From assembly GCA_020637395.1 (NCBI GenBank), contig JACJWA010000001.1, positions 992,001-1,056,000 of the forward strand: DNA of 64,000 nucleotides, read 5' to 3'. Each line of letters opens with the position of its first letter. The stretch's first letter is position 1. The stretch is from Calditrichota bacterium (GTDB lineage: Bacteria > Electryoneota > RPQS01). The notes under the pieces are model-generated. The model saw nothing but the letters and a program-made list of their open reading frames with translations. It was not told the origin of the DNA and made no database searches. Below are positions 42,286 through 51,451 of this stretch, piece by piece. The position numbers were made by a program, and so were the translations under genes.

Positions 42286-43482
42286 GTGCTCTTCTCAGGC
42301 AAGATACAAACGCAGTACGCAGGGACGTTCAAAGGCGTCCTTTTTCTTGCCGCGCTCGTTTTGGTAGTCTCGGTTCTTGCCTATTCGCAATATCTGGTCA
42401 ACGAGCTAAAGGACAGCACCAGAAAATCCCTGACTCAGAAAATTGCGACCTACTCCACGCTAATTCGCAGTGACAATCCCGAGCTGATCGGCTTCGCACT
42501 CCGGCAAATCCAGGATGTTGAGTTTCCGATTATTGTCACCGATGACAAGGGAAAGCCCAAGCTGTGGAAGAATATTGACATTCTCCCCGACGACACCAGT
42601 CAGAAGGCGACCGAAGAGCTTGCCAGGCTTGTACGCCAAATGGATGCGCAGGGGAATCCGGCGCTGCCGATTCTTGTTTCCGAAACTTCCACAGACTGGT
42701 TTCACTATGGAGACTCAGTGGTCATTCGGCAACTTCGTTGGCTTCCATGGATTGAAGTTCTTGCCGCGGCGCTCTTCGTGGTCGTAGGTTACTTCGGTTT
42801 TCAGAATATTCGCCGCAGCGAAGAGCGCATGGTGTGGGTCGGAATGGCCAAGGAGACCGCTCACCAATTGGGAACTCCCTTGACCTCACTGATGGGCTGG
42901 ATCGAGCTTCTGAAAGCCGAAGAGCGTGATACACACACGGTTTCTGAGATGGAGCGTGATCTTGCGAGACTTCAGCGCATCACCGCTCGCTTCTCGCAAA
43001 TCGGCTCCAAGACTCCTTTGGTGCTCACCCGGGTGCGTCATGTCATCGAAGAGAGCGCCGACTATTTTAGATTGCGACTTCCGAGAAGCGGGAACTTGAT
43101 TGAGCTTGAAGTCGTCTCAAACGCTGACCCGCAAGTAAAGTTGAACGCAGAGCTGTTTTCCTGGGTGCTCGAGAACTTGATTCGAAACAGCATTGATGCG
43201 ATGCGATCAACCGGCGGCCAGATCAGAGTACTCTGCGAAGAAACGCCGTCGTGGATCTATGTGGACGTAGAAGATAACGGCGCAGGCATTCCTGCGCGGC
43301 ACCGAAAAGATGTCTTTCGTCCGGGATTTACCACGAAGAAGCGCGGCTGGGGGCTGGGGCTCTCCCTGTCCCGACGAATAGTGGAAGAGTATCACGGCGG
43401 CAGACTCACGATCAAAGAAACGACGGCAGGAAAAGGAACGACGATGCGTATTGCACTGCCGCGTGAAACGGAGCAATCGTGA
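42286..43482 (+). CDS. Membrane sensor histidine kinase
   Basis: A 398-residue kinase with two membrane helices (about 17-35 and 151-172) enclosing a small extracytoplasmic sensor domain. The phospho-acceptor is H193 in AKETAHQLGTPLTSLMGW; the ATPase domain shows an N box (VLENLIRNSIDAM), G1 (DVEDNGAGIP) and G2 (GWGLGLSLSRRIVEE). GTG start. No response regulator is next to it; the downstream gene mltG overlaps it by GTGA, so cell-wall state is a possible signal. Confidence 0.93.
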   Translation: MLFSGKIQTQYAGTFKGVLFLAALVLVVSVLAYSQYLVNELKDSTRKSLTQKIATYSTLIRSDNPELIGFALRQIQDVEFPIIVTDDKGKPKLWKNIDILPDDTSQKATEELARLVRQMDAQGNPALPILVSETSTDWFHYGDSVVIRQLRWLPWIEVLAAALFVVVGYFGFQNIRRSEERMVWVGMAKETAHQLGTPLTSLMGWIELLKAEERDTHTVSEMERDLARLQRITARFSQIGSKTPLVLTRVRHVIEESADYFRLRLPRSGNLIELEVVSNADPQVKLNAELFSWVLENLIRNSIDAMRSTGGQIRVLCEETPSWIYVDVEDNGAGIPARHRKDVFRPGFTTKKRGWGLGLSLSRRIVEEYHGGRLTIKETTAGKGTTMRIALPRETEQS

Positions 43483-44534
43483 GCAAGAGAACCTGGCGCG
43501 TTGTTCGGAGCTTCGCAATTCTTCTGGTGATCCTGATCACGCTTGCCGCGTTGGAAGTAGGTTCACGGCTGTTTCTCGAGGGTGCCGCCATTGAAGGCAC
43601 GCGTCGGGAAGTCATCGTGACAATTCCGCAGGGCGCAACGTTGGACGAGATCGCCGGAATCCTGTACAACCAAAACCTGATTGAGCATCCTAGGCTTTTT
43701 GGTTTGGCCGCTCGAGTGGTTGGGGTGGACACGAAACTGCGCGCCGGAACCGTAAAGCTTGCGCTTGGGCAATCACTGGTGGATCTGATCAAGTCGCTTT
43801 CGACCGCAAAGGCGGTTGGTGTGCCGGTTACGATCCGCGAAGGATTGACCGGCATGCAGGTGGCCGGGATCCTTGCTCATGACCTCAATGTGGACAGCAC
43901 CGCCTTTCTGAGAGCGTTTCGTGATTCGACGCTCTTAAGAAAGCTTGGTGTCAGCGCTCCTTCGTTTGAGGGTTACCTTTTCCCGGACACCTACTTTTTT
44001 ACAGGTGGCGAGTCACCGGAGCAGATCATCGAACGCATGGTCGCGAACCTGCGGGTCAGACTTCCAGAGGATACAGATCAAAAGCTTTCCGAATTGGGGC
44101 TCACTCTGAATGAACTGCTGGCCCTGGCCAGTATTGTCGAGTGGGAGTGCATGATTCCGAGCGAAGCGAAGGTGATTTCTTCAGTGTATCTAAATCGCTT
44201 GCGGCGAGGTATGCTGCTTCAGGCGGATCCAACCGTCGCCTACGCTTTGGGAAAAGGGCCGTCCAGACTATTCTTGAGTGATCTTCGTGTGGATAGTCCT
44301 TACAACACTTATAAGTATCAAGGATTGCCGCCCGGGGCGATCAATAGCCCAGGGAAACGTGCGATTGAGGCGGCGCTGCATCCTGCTCAAACGCCTTATC
44401 TATTCTTTGTGGCACAAGGTGACGGTACTCATGCGTTCACAACCACGTTCGGCGATCACTTGCAGGCCAAAGAGAAGCTGGATGAATTGCGCCGGGCTCC
44501 CGTTATGGAAGCGGAGGCGGGAGAGCAGGGATGA
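43479..44534 (+). CDS. mltG: MltG, endolytic murein transglycosylase
   Basis: A membrane-anchored lytic enzyme (351 residues) thought to cut nascent glycan strands and set their length. One N-terminal helix (FAILLVILITLAALEVG) is followed by a LysM-like part (IPQGATLDEIAGIL) and the YceG domain. The catalytic glutamate lies in LASIVEWECMIPSEAK, and YNTYKYQGLPPGAINSPG is the conserved C-terminal block. It is coupled at both ends (GTGA to the kinase, ATGA to the helicase). Confidence 0.94.
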   Translation: MSKRTWRVVRSFAILLVILITLAALEVGSRLFLEGAAIEGTRREVIVTIPQGATLDEIAGILYNQNLIEHPRLFGLAARVVGVDTKLRAGTVKLALGQSLVDLIKSLSTAKAVGVPVTIREGLTGMQVAGILAHDLNVDSTAFLRAFRDSTLLRKLGVSAPSFEGYLFPDTYFFTGGESPEQIIERMVANLRVRLPEDTDQKLSELGLTLNELLALASIVEWECMIPSEAKVISSVYLNRLRRGMLLQADPTVAYALGKGPSRLFLSDLRVDSPYNTYKYQGLPPGAINSPGKRAIEAALHPAQTPYLFFVAQGDGTHAFTTTFGDHLQAKEKLDELRRAPVMEAEAGEQG

Positions 44535-46750
44535 GCGCGAAGGCGAACTCTTTGGATGGGTTTCTTGAAGGTCTGAATGATGCGCAGCGAGATGCTGTCA
44601 CGGCAGAGACAGGACCGGCGTTGGTTTTAGCGGGCGCCGGTTCGGGCAAGACAAGAGTCCTGACCGGGCGAGCTCTATACCTTATTGAGAGACTGCACGC
44701 GAACCCCGCATCCATTGCGGTGATGACGTTCACCAACAAAGCCGCTCGCGAACTGCGTGAAAGACTTGGCGGGTTTGAGCAGAGCGGACGCGGACTCCCT
44801 TGGGCCGGGACGTTTCACGGCTTTTGCGTGCAATTGCTTCGGCAATATGGCCCACGTGCAGGGCTATCTCGAGACTTCACCATCTATGACGAGGAAGACA
44901 GTCAGCGCGCCGTGACCGAAATTCTGCGCGAACGTCAGTTTGTACGTGAAGGCATGACGCCTAGACAGATTCGCAGCGTGATCTCTAGAATAAAGAACGG
45001 CGGCAAGGTGGATCCTCGCCAGCCGATTGTTCGCATTGCCGAAGAGATCTATGAAGACTACTGCGTCAGGCTGCGTCAGGCAAATGCTTACGACTTCGAC
45101 GATCTCTTGCAGACGCCGCTCGAGCTAATGAAATCCAGTGACGAGTTTCGCGACATCCTACAGAAGCGATTTGATCACGTACTGATTGATGAGTTCCAGG
45201 ATACGAATCTCGTTCAGTTCGAGCTCGCCTGCCAAATTGCCTTGCCGCAAAACGGAGTGTTTGCCGTAGGCGACGACGACCAGTCCATCTACAGCTGGCG
45301 CGGCGCAAACTACCGGAACATACTTGAGTTCTCAAAGCGGCTGAGCGGCGCTCGGGTGTTCAGGCTCGAGCAGAATTACCGTTCGACAAAACACATTCTG
45401 GATGCGGCGAATGATGTGATTGCGGCCAGCGTACATCGCCACGAGAAGACTCTTTGGACGGATCGAAAGGGTGGAGACAAGGTCACACTCAGAAGCCATT
45501 CTCGACCCGCTGATGAGGCTAATGAGATTGTCGGGGAAATCGAGCATATCTGCGCGAAACGGAACCTGACTTACAAGGACTTTGCGATTCTCTTTCGCAC
45601 GAACGCGGTCAGCCGCTACTTCGAAGAGGTCATGGTCCAGCAACGAATCCCGTACAATGTCGTGGGCGGGCTGCGCTTTTACGAGCGTAAAGAGATCAAA
45701 GACTTGATTGCCTACCTGCGTGTATTGGCGAATCCACAGGATGAGCAAGCGTGGGCGAGAGTGTTTAGGGAGCTTGCTCCCGGCGTCGGGGCTACCACCA
45801 TAGAGAGAGTGATTTCCGCTGCACGAAGTTCCGGGCGGGGGCTTGCGTCCTTGTCAGATCCTGATTTCCTTGCCGCAAACTCCTCGGGTGCGCCGCGAGT
45901 GAAACTTCTCGAGTACGTGAGCCCAATGGCCGCTCTGCGAGCAAGATTGGGCGAGCTGAACATGTCCGAGACGGTTGACGAGGCACTTGTTGCAAGCGGG
46001 TTAGTTGCTATCTATGAGGCGCAGGACGACGATGAAGCCCGCGAACGTCTGGACAATCTCAGGCAATTTGCAACCGGAGCGTGGGAGAGAACTCAGGCGA
46101 CGCCGACGATCGCTCTTTCAGACTTTCTGAGTGATCTTGCTCTGGTATCGGACATTGACGAACTGGAAGATCGAGCGGAACGAGTCACGCTGATGACAAT
46201 TCATGCCGCAAAAGGTCTTGAGTTTCCTGTCGTGTTTGTGGCGGGGCTGGAGGAGAACCTCTTGCCGCACGCTCGAAGCTTGGAGTCTGTTGAAGCTCTG
46301 GAGGAAGAAAGAAGGCTTCTCTACGTCGCGATGACGCGCGCCATGGACAAGCTTTACCTTTCGTATTCCGAAACGCGCCCGCTGAACGGGCGACTCGAGT
46401 TTCAGTCTCCGTCAAGATATCTTGCCGACATTCATGTAGATCGGCTGCGGGGAACAGGTGTGCCGCAACGACCGTCGCTGCGCTACGTCAGCATGGATAA
46501 CCCTGAGTTTACTAGTGACACGAGCCAAGAGATTCGCGCACCGAAGCATGCTTGGCGCGTCCCCGCTGCCTCAACGGCGTCACGGATCGAGTTTCGAATT
46601 GGCGACGTTGTGGAGCACCAAGAATTCGGAGTTGGCACCGTCACGGCAAAGTCGGGCGATCTGGACTCCCTTAAAGTTCGTGTCACGTTTACGGGATTTG
46701 GTTCAAAACTTCTGGCCGTCAAATACGCAAACCTGAAAAAGCTCTCATGA
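44531..46750 (+). CDS. UvrD/PcrA/Rep-family superfamily 1 DNA helicase
   Basis: An ATP-dependent 3'-5' helicase of 739 residues for repair and replication. All SF1 motifs are seen: Walker A GAGSGKT (about 35-41), Ia MTFTNKAA, II LIDEFQDTN, III GDDDQSIYSWRGA, IV LEQNYRST, V MTIHAAKGLEF and VI LLYVAMTRA. The C-terminus has a short basic PcrA-like domain (VEHQEFGVGTV). The exact orthologue among UvrD, PcrA and Rep is not decided by eye. Confidence 0.95.
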   Translation: MSAKANSLDGFLEGLNDAQRDAVTAETGPALVLAGAGSGKTRVLTGRALYLIERLHANPASIAVMTFTNKAARELRERLGGFEQSGRGLPWAGTFHGFCVQLLRQYGPRAGLSRDFTIYDEEDSQRAVTEILRERQFVREGMTPRQIRSVISRIKNGGKVDPRQPIVRIAEEIYEDYCVRLRQANAYDFDDLLQTPLELMKSSDEFRDILQKRFDHVLIDEFQDTNLVQFELACQIALPQNGVFAVGDDDQSIYSWRGANYRNILEFSKRLSGARVFRLEQNYRSTKHILDAANDVIAASVHRHEKTLWTDRKGGDKVTLRSHSRPADEANEIVGEIEHICAKRNLTYKDFAILFRTNAVSRYFEEVMVQQRIPYNVVGGLRFYERKEIKDLIAYLRVLANPQDEQAWARVFRELAPGVGATTIERVISAARSSGRGLASLSDPDFLAANSSGAPRVKLLEYVSPMAALRARLGELNMSETVDEALVASGLVAIYEAQDDDEARERLDNLRQFATGAWERTQATPTIALSDFLSDLALVSDIDELEDRAERVTLMTIHAAKGLEFPVVFVAGLEENLLPHARSLESVEALEEERRLLYVAMTRAMDKLYLSYSETRPLNGRLEFQSPSRYLADIHVDRLRGTGVPQRPSLRYVSMDNPEFTSDTSQEIRAPKHAWRVPAASTASRIEFRIGDVVEHQEFGVGTVTAKSGDLDSLKVRVTFTGFGSKLLAVKYANLKKLS

Positions 46751-47601
46751 TTATTGAAACGATGGACATTGTCCGACTTGCACTTGAGGAAGATCTGACC
46801 GGGGACATGATTGACGTTACCACGGATTCCCTTGTGGATCCAGAACTGTCCGGCGAAGCTTGGATCGAAGCTCGCGAGGACGCGATCATTGCAGGTCTGT
46901 CTGTTGCCAAAGAAGTGTTTCGCGCCGTGGATCCGGAAGTCGTGTTCACCCCGCTGTGTGCGGACGGCGATCATGTTCGTCCCTTGAACCGCGTGGCTTC
47001 GATCAATGGCAAAGCGGTTTCTATTCTCAAGGCTGAGCGCACCGCACTGAATTTCTTGACTCACCTGTCGGGAGTTGCGACTAAGACCGCGGAGCTTGTT
47101 CAGTTGACTGGACCCTATCAGACGAAAGTGTGGGCCACCCGAAAAACCACTCCCGGGCTTCGTAAACTTGAGCTGGATGCCGTGCGGGCGGGTGGGGGAG
47201 ACACTTATCGGGAAAACCTGTTCGAACGTGTGCTCGTGAAGGACAATCACATTGGAATCATCGGCGGAATCGAAGCACTGACTCGCCGCCTGGATATCAA
47301 TGGTGAGGCTGATCCCAAGTTTCTTGACGGCAAGGTTGAGGTGGCCAGTCTCCATGAATTGGAGCTTGCCGTAGGAATGGGATGGAAGCAGATTCTGCTC
47401 GACAACTTCGCTCCTGAACAGGTTCGGGAGGCGGTTGAGCGCCACGGCCATGAAGTTGCTCTCGAAGCATCAGGTGGAATCCACACCGGCAACATCCGCG
47501 AGTATGCGGCGACCGGTGTGCCCGCGATCTCGATCGGACAATTGACGCACTCTGTGCGATCCGTGGATTTTGCGCTTGAAGTGGACTGGTCTATAACGTA
47601 G
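46747..47601 (+). CDS. nadC: NadC, nicotinate-nucleotide pyrophosphorylase
   Basis: Converts quinolinate and PRPP to nicotinate mononucleotide in de novo NAD synthesis. It has 284 residues with LALEEDLTGD, ERTALNFLTHLSGVAT, WATRKTTPGLRKLE and KDNHIGIIGG as family motifs, and the phosphate-binding LEASGGIH at the end. It overlaps the helicase gene by ATGA. nadA and nadB are not in the window. Confidence 0.97.
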   Translation: MIIETMDIVRLALEEDLTGDMIDVTTDSLVDPELSGEAWIEAREDAIIAGLSVAKEVFRAVDPEVVFTPLCADGDHVRPLNRVASINGKAVSILKAERTALNFLTHLSGVATKTAELVQLTGPYQTKVWATRKTTPGLRKLELDAVRAGGGDTYRENLFERVLVKDNHIGIIGGIEALTRRLDINGEADPKFLDGKVEVASLHELELAVGMGWKQILLDNFAPEQVREAVERHGHEVALEASGGIHTGNIREYAATGVPAISIGQLTHSVRSVDFALEVDWSIT

Positions 47602-47615
47602 AGACGACCAGGTTC

Positions 47616-48590
47616 ATGCCGGAATTTCGTACTGATCCGCTGCGCGGTCACACGGTCCTGATCAACGCTCAGCGAGGCAAGCGCCCCTCCGAGTTCTTGG
47701 TTCACATCGAAGCTGCTGATTCCGCTCACTGTCCGTTTTGTCGAGGGCATGAAAGCTCGACTCCGCCTTCGATTGAGCAGGATTGCGCTCCGGATTGGAA
47801 TTGGAGAGTGTTTCTCAATCTCTTCCCCGCCGTGCAGTCCACGTTCGCAACGGACCTGCTGGAGACTTCTCAAGGTTTGACCATGGCCGCGACCGGACGC
47901 CACGAAGTCCTGGTCGAATCGCCTGATCACAATGCTCTAGCCTGTGACTACTCGGTTGAGCATTGGACGGACCTGCTTTCCCTCTGGCAGCGCAGGTTGC
48001 GCGATCTTTATGCGGACGAGTCGGTTCGCTATGTCCACATCTTCAGAAATCAGGGCTTTCGCGGCGGCGCGACTCTGGTGCATCCGCATCAACAGATCGT
48101 CGGACTACCGTTTGTCCCCGAGCAGATCGCGTTCCGTATTGCGCGTAACAAAGGTGGAGCAGAGTCGGAGTGTGCGCATTGCGAGTGGCTGAACTCAGAA
48201 ATTGGGGCAAGCGAGCGCGTGATTGCCCAAGAAGATGGGATTGTCGCGCTTGCCAGTTTCGCGCCGCGGTTTCCGTTTGAATGGCAAGTCATGGAGACGG
48301 AACATCGGCGCTTCGACCAAATTCCGCAGAGACTGTTGTCGAAGGTGGCTCTGGTCCTGAAGTCGGGGCTGCGGGCACTGAGCCAAAGCTGCAAGAGTCC
48401 GGACTTCAATCTTGTGCTGTTTTCGGTGCCTCCCGGCGTGTCGAACAGCGAGGGCGGGTGGGCGATTGACATCCTGCCGCGCATGAGCACTCAGGCTGGT
48501 TTTGAGTGGGGAACAGGTGTTCACATTGTGTCAACTCCTCCAGAAGAGGCAGTCAAAGTGCTTCGCTCCAGCTGGCCGGTTGACTGTTAG
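47616..48590 (+). CDS. galT: Galactose-1-phosphate uridylyltransferase family (GalT)
   Basis: A HIT-superfamily nucleotidyltransferase, 324 residues. HCPFCRGHE carries zinc-binding cysteines and LVHPHQQIVGLPFVP is the active-site HPHQ block with the nucleophilic histidine. NLFPAVQS is the uridine-binding part. It exchanges UMP between UDP-glucose and galactose-1-phosphate, or a similar sugar. No galactokinase is nearby. It is the last gene before the ribosomal promoter at 48649. Confidence 0.9.
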   Translation: MPEFRTDPLRGHTVLINAQRGKRPSEFLVHIEAADSAHCPFCRGHESSTPPSIEQDCAPDWNWRVFLNLFPAVQSTFATDLLETSQGLTMAATGRHEVLVESPDHNALACDYSVEHWTDLLSLWQRRLRDLYADESVRYVHIFRNQGFRGGATLVHPHQQIVGLPFVPEQIAFRIARNKGGAESECAHCEWLNSEIGASERVIAQEDGIVALASFAPRFPFEWQVMETEHRRFDQIPQRLLSKVALVLKSGLRALSQSCKSPDFNLVLFSVPPGVSNSEGGWAIDILPRMSTQAGFEWGTGVHIVSTPPEEAVKVLRSSWPVDC

Positions 48591-48648
48591 ATATTCATTA
48601 ACAACGTCTTAGTCAGAATCATTTCCTTGTCAATTCAGGGTTCCTCTC

Positions 48649-48677
48649 TTGACATTTTGAGCTCAGTGCGCTAAATT
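48649..48677 (+). promoter_or_regulatory. Promoter of the ribosomal protein operon
   Basis: TTGACA (48649-48654) and TAAATT (48672-48677) are 17 bases apart, 31 bases before the rplM ATG. A GTAAAGGATATA ribosome-binding segment lies between. No terminator for galT was seen in 48591-48648. Confidence 0.75.
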
Positions 48678-48708
48678 TCAAGACTTTGCACGTAAAGGAT
48701 ATAACCAT

Positions 48709-49131
48709 ATGTCAACTTTTCACGCCCGTCCCGAGACCGCAGAGCGGAATTGGGTCGTCATTGACGCCCAAGAGCAGATTCTGGGGCGCCTGAGTTCCCG
48801 AATTGCCACAATACTGCGTGGCAAGAACAAGCCGCAGTTTACGACCCACGTTGACACGGGCGATTTTGTCGTTGTGATCAATGCCGAGAAGGTGCAGGTC
48901 ACCGGAAACAAGTGGGAAGACAAGACGTATTTTCGCCATAGCGGTTTTCCGGGAGCTGAGAAGATCACGCCCTTGCGTAAACTTTCGGCGAAGCACCCGG
49001 AGCGGGTCATCTATTTGGCCGTTAAGGGAATGATGCCCAAGACCCGCCTCGGCCGCAAACAGCTTCGCAAACTGAAAGTCTATGCGGGTGCCGAACATCC
49101 GCATGCCGCCCAGCAGCCCGCAGCGATTTAA
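48709..49131 (+). CDS. rplM: Ribosomal protein L13
   Basis: Large-subunit protein of 140 residues. WVVIDAQEQILGRLSSRIA is the N-terminal signature, YFRHSGFPG and VKGMMPKTRLGR are the internal conserved blocks, and the end (PHAAQQPAAI) is usual. It is the first gene after a strong promoter, followed by rpsI, the universal pair. Confidence 0.98.
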   Translation: MSTFHARPETAERNWVVIDAQEQILGRLSSRIATILRGKNKPQFTTHVDTGDFVVVINAEKVQVTGNKWEDKTYFRHSGFPGAEKITPLRKLSAKHPERVIYLAVKGMMPKTRLGRKQLRKLKVYAGAEHPHAAQQPAAI

Positions 49132-49154
49132 GTTAACCTCCGATATATAGGCCC

Positions 49155-49547
49155 ATGAAAGACTCTCGAATCTATGCGACCGGCCGCCGCAAGACGGCGA
49201 TTGCCCGTGTTTGGCTTGCTCCCGGTTCCGGAAAAGTCACCGTGAACGGCAAGGATGTTCTCGGCTACTTCAAGCGCGATGTCTTGCGTATGTTGATCGA
49301 ACGTCCGCTGACCGTGACTGAAACGATGGGGAAAGTTGATATCAAAGCCACTGTTCGCGGCGGCGGCAAGTCCGGTCAAGCCGGTGCCTTTCGTTTGGGT
49401 ATCAGCCGTGCGCTCACCGTCCTTGATGAAGCGCATCGCCCCGTGCTCCGTCAGAATGACCTTCTGACTCGCGATCCTCGCGAAAAGGAACGTAAGAAAT
49501 ACGGAAAGCCCGGCGCCCGCAAGAGCTTCCAGTTCTCGAAACGCTAA
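49155..49547 (+). CDS. rpsI: Ribosomal protein S9
   Basis: Small-subunit protein of 130 residues. YATGRRKTAIARVWL begins it, and it ends with the conserved KFQFSKR-like tail (ARKSFQFSKR) that reaches the P-site tRNA. ATG 49155 has only a weak AGG three bases upstream. It lies 23 bases after rplM. Confidence 0.98.
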   Translation: MKDSRIYATGRRKTAIARVWLAPGSGKVTVNGKDVLGYFKRDVLRMLIERPLTVTETMGKVDIKATVRGGGKSGQAGAFRLGISRALTVLDEAHRPVLRQNDLLTRDPREKERKKYGKPGARKSFQFSKR

Positions 49548-49553
49548 TTACTC

Positions 49554-49573
49554 GGCGCCGCTTCCGGCGCTTT
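49554..49573 (+). terminator. Weak hairpin after rpsI, possible attenuator
   Basis: GCGCCG (49555-49560) pairs with CGGCGC (49565-49570) around a CTTC loop, followed by TTTC. The T-tract is short, so it is at best a weak terminator or an operon attenuator before rpsB. The rest of 49574-49670 has no clear gene or promoter. Confidence 0.4.
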
Positions 49574-49670
49574 CACTACCGCCCGATCTGATCTTGAGCA
49601 GGGTGTCTCGCAAAAAGAGATTCACTCAAGAATTGACGACCGGGTTGCGATTAACCCCGTTGGAGACGAC

Positions 49671-50543
49671 ATGTCACGTGTAACCCTGCAGCAACTCTTG
49701 CTCGCTGGTGCTCATTTCGGGCACCTTACCCGCCGCTGGCATCCCAAGATGGCGCCGTACATCCTCATGGACAAGAACGGCATCCATCTTGTTGACCTTC
49801 GCCAAACCCAAACCGCCCTCGAAACCGCTTGCGCCGCCGTTTCCGAGTTCACCGCCAATGGTCAGCAACTGCTGATGGTGGGAACAAAGAGTCAGGCGCG
49901 TGAGGCCATTTCTTCCGAAGGCAAGCGTGCACAGACGCCTTTTGTCGTCGAGCGCTGGCTGGGCGGAATGCTCACAAATTTTGCGACGATCCGTCAGGGC
50001 GTCAAAAACATGGAAGCCATTGAGCGCATGATGTCGGACGGTACCTTCGAGAAGATTTCGAAGAAGGAACGTCTGATGAAGCAGCGCCAGCACGAAAAGA
50101 TGATGCATACGCTGGGTGGTATCCGCGACATGCGTCATCTGCCCGGTGCTATTTTTGTCGTGGACATTCTGCGCGAAAAGATTGCCGTCGCCGAGGCGCG
50201 TCGTCTGGGTATTCCGGTTATTGCCATCTGCGATACAAACGTGGATCCGACGGTTGTGGATTTCCCGATTCCTGCCAATGACGACGCGTTCAAGTCCATA
50301 GCGTTGATCACGCGGGCCATCGCGGAAGCTGCCATTGAAGGCTCCGCAAGATACAAGGCAAACGCCGACATGCGCCAATCGCAGGCGGACGTCGAAGCCC
50401 GCGAGCTTGAAGCGACCGGTGAAGCTCGCCGCCGCGAACGTGATCGCGGCCGCCCCGGAGATCGTCCCGATCAAGGCGGACCGCAGCGCAGACGCCGTGT
50501 CCGTCGCCCCGAGGATCAGAAGCCCGAGACGGCTTCCGAGTAG
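49671..50543 (+). CDS. rpsB: Ribosomal protein S2 with Arg-rich C-terminal extension
   Basis: A 290-residue S2, about 40-50 residues longer than typical. AGAHFGHLTRRWHPKM opens it, and FVVERWLGGMLTNFATIR and PVIAICDTNVDP are family blocks. The last 50 residues are a charged tail (EARRRERDRGRPGDRP, QRRRRVRRPE). tsf follows 29 bases later, the normal order. Confidence 0.97.
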   Translation: MSRVTLQQLLLAGAHFGHLTRRWHPKMAPYILMDKNGIHLVDLRQTQTALETACAAVSEFTANGQQLLMVGTKSQAREAISSEGKRAQTPFVVERWLGGMLTNFATIRQGVKNMEAIERMMSDGTFEKISKKERLMKQRQHEKMMHTLGGIRDMRHLPGAIFVVDILREKIAVAEARRLGIPVIAICDTNVDPTVVDFPIPANDDAFKSIALITRAIAEAAIEGSARYKANADMRQSQADVEARELEATGEARRRERDRGRPGDRPDQGGPQRRRRVRRPEDQKPETASE

Positions 50544-50572
50544 TAGTTTACAAAAATTGACTGGAGATAGAC

Positions 50573-51442
50573 GTGTCCGATGTGATGATCAATGCGGCCG
50601 ATGTGGCAATGCTGCGTCGCGAAACCGGCGCAGGAATGATGGATTGTAAGAAAGCTCTCACGGAGGCCGGTGGTGATCGCGACAAGGCGCTTGAGATCTT
50701 GCGCAAGAAAGGACAAGCCGCGGCCGAGAAACGTGCTGAGCGTTCTGCTGAAGAAGGTGTTGTGGCCATCGTCACCTCGCCCGATGGGTCGTCTGCCGCA
50801 CTCGCTGAAGTGCGGTGCGAAACCGACTTTGTCGGTCGCAACGAAGACTTCCGCGGCTTTGCTAAGGACCTTGCCGAGCTTGTGCTGAATTGGTCCGACG
50901 CCAACGGCAAGTCAGTTGATGACCTGAGTGCGCAGAAGTTTGGCGGTTCCACGGTCGGCGAGACGCTGACCAACATGATTGGCAAGATCGGCGAGAAGCT
51001 CGAAATCGCACGCTTTGCGAAATTGTCCGGCGGCCATGTCGGGCAGTATGTTCACTCGGACAGCAAGCTCGGCGTTCTGGTCGCACTCGATGGAGTGACC
51101 GGAAGTGCTTCCGAAGTGCAAACGCTCGGACGTGACCTGGCCATGCAGGTTGCCGCATCTTCGCCTGAGTTTCTGACACGTGACGAAGTTCCGGCGGACA
51201 AGATCAATGCTGAGACTGAGATTGAAAAGGATCGTGCCCGTCAGGAAGGAAAGCCTGAGCCTGCTGTGGCAAAGATTGCCGAAGGCCGCGTGAACAAGTG
51301 GCTGGCCGGAATCGTTCTGCTTGAGCAGCCATTCATCAAGGAACCCAAGATGCTCGTCAAGGATGTGGTTGCCGCAACTGAAAAGACGGTCGGCAAGCCC
51401 ATTCAAGTGAAGTCCTTTGTGCGTTTCAGAGTCGGGGCCTGA
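50573..51442 (+). CDS. tsf: Elongation factor Ts
   Basis: The nucleotide exchange factor for EF-Tu, 289 residues. LRRETGAGMMDCKKAL is the N-terminal UBA-like signature, KRAERSAEEGVVA and EVRCETDFVGRNE begin the core, and two dimerisation subdomains follow. GTG start 50573 with GGAG about ten bases upstream (CTGGAGATAGAC). Confidence 0.97.
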   Translation: MSDVMINAADVAMLRRETGAGMMDCKKALTEAGGDRDKALEILRKKGQAAAEKRAERSAEEGVVAIVTSPDGSSAALAEVRCETDFVGRNEDFRGFAKDLAELVLNWSDANGKSVDDLSAQKFGGSTVGETLTNMIGKIGEKLEIARFAKLSGGHVGQYVHSDSKLGVLVALDGVTGSASEVQTLGRDLAMQVAASSPEFLTRDEVPADKINAETEIEKDRARQEGKPEPAVAKIAEGRVNKWLAGIVLLEQPFIKEPKMLVKDVVAATEKTVGKPIQVKSFVRFRVGA

Positions 51443-51451
51443 TCTACCTAC

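Noticed and set aside
46483..47451. 322-codon minus-strand frame
   Set aside because: Spans the antisense of the helicase end and nadC, two well-supported genes.
49620..49670. Promoter for rpsB at TTGACG (about 49634)
   Set aside because: No matching -10 hexamer at 16-18 bases; rpsB can be transcribed from the rplM promoter.
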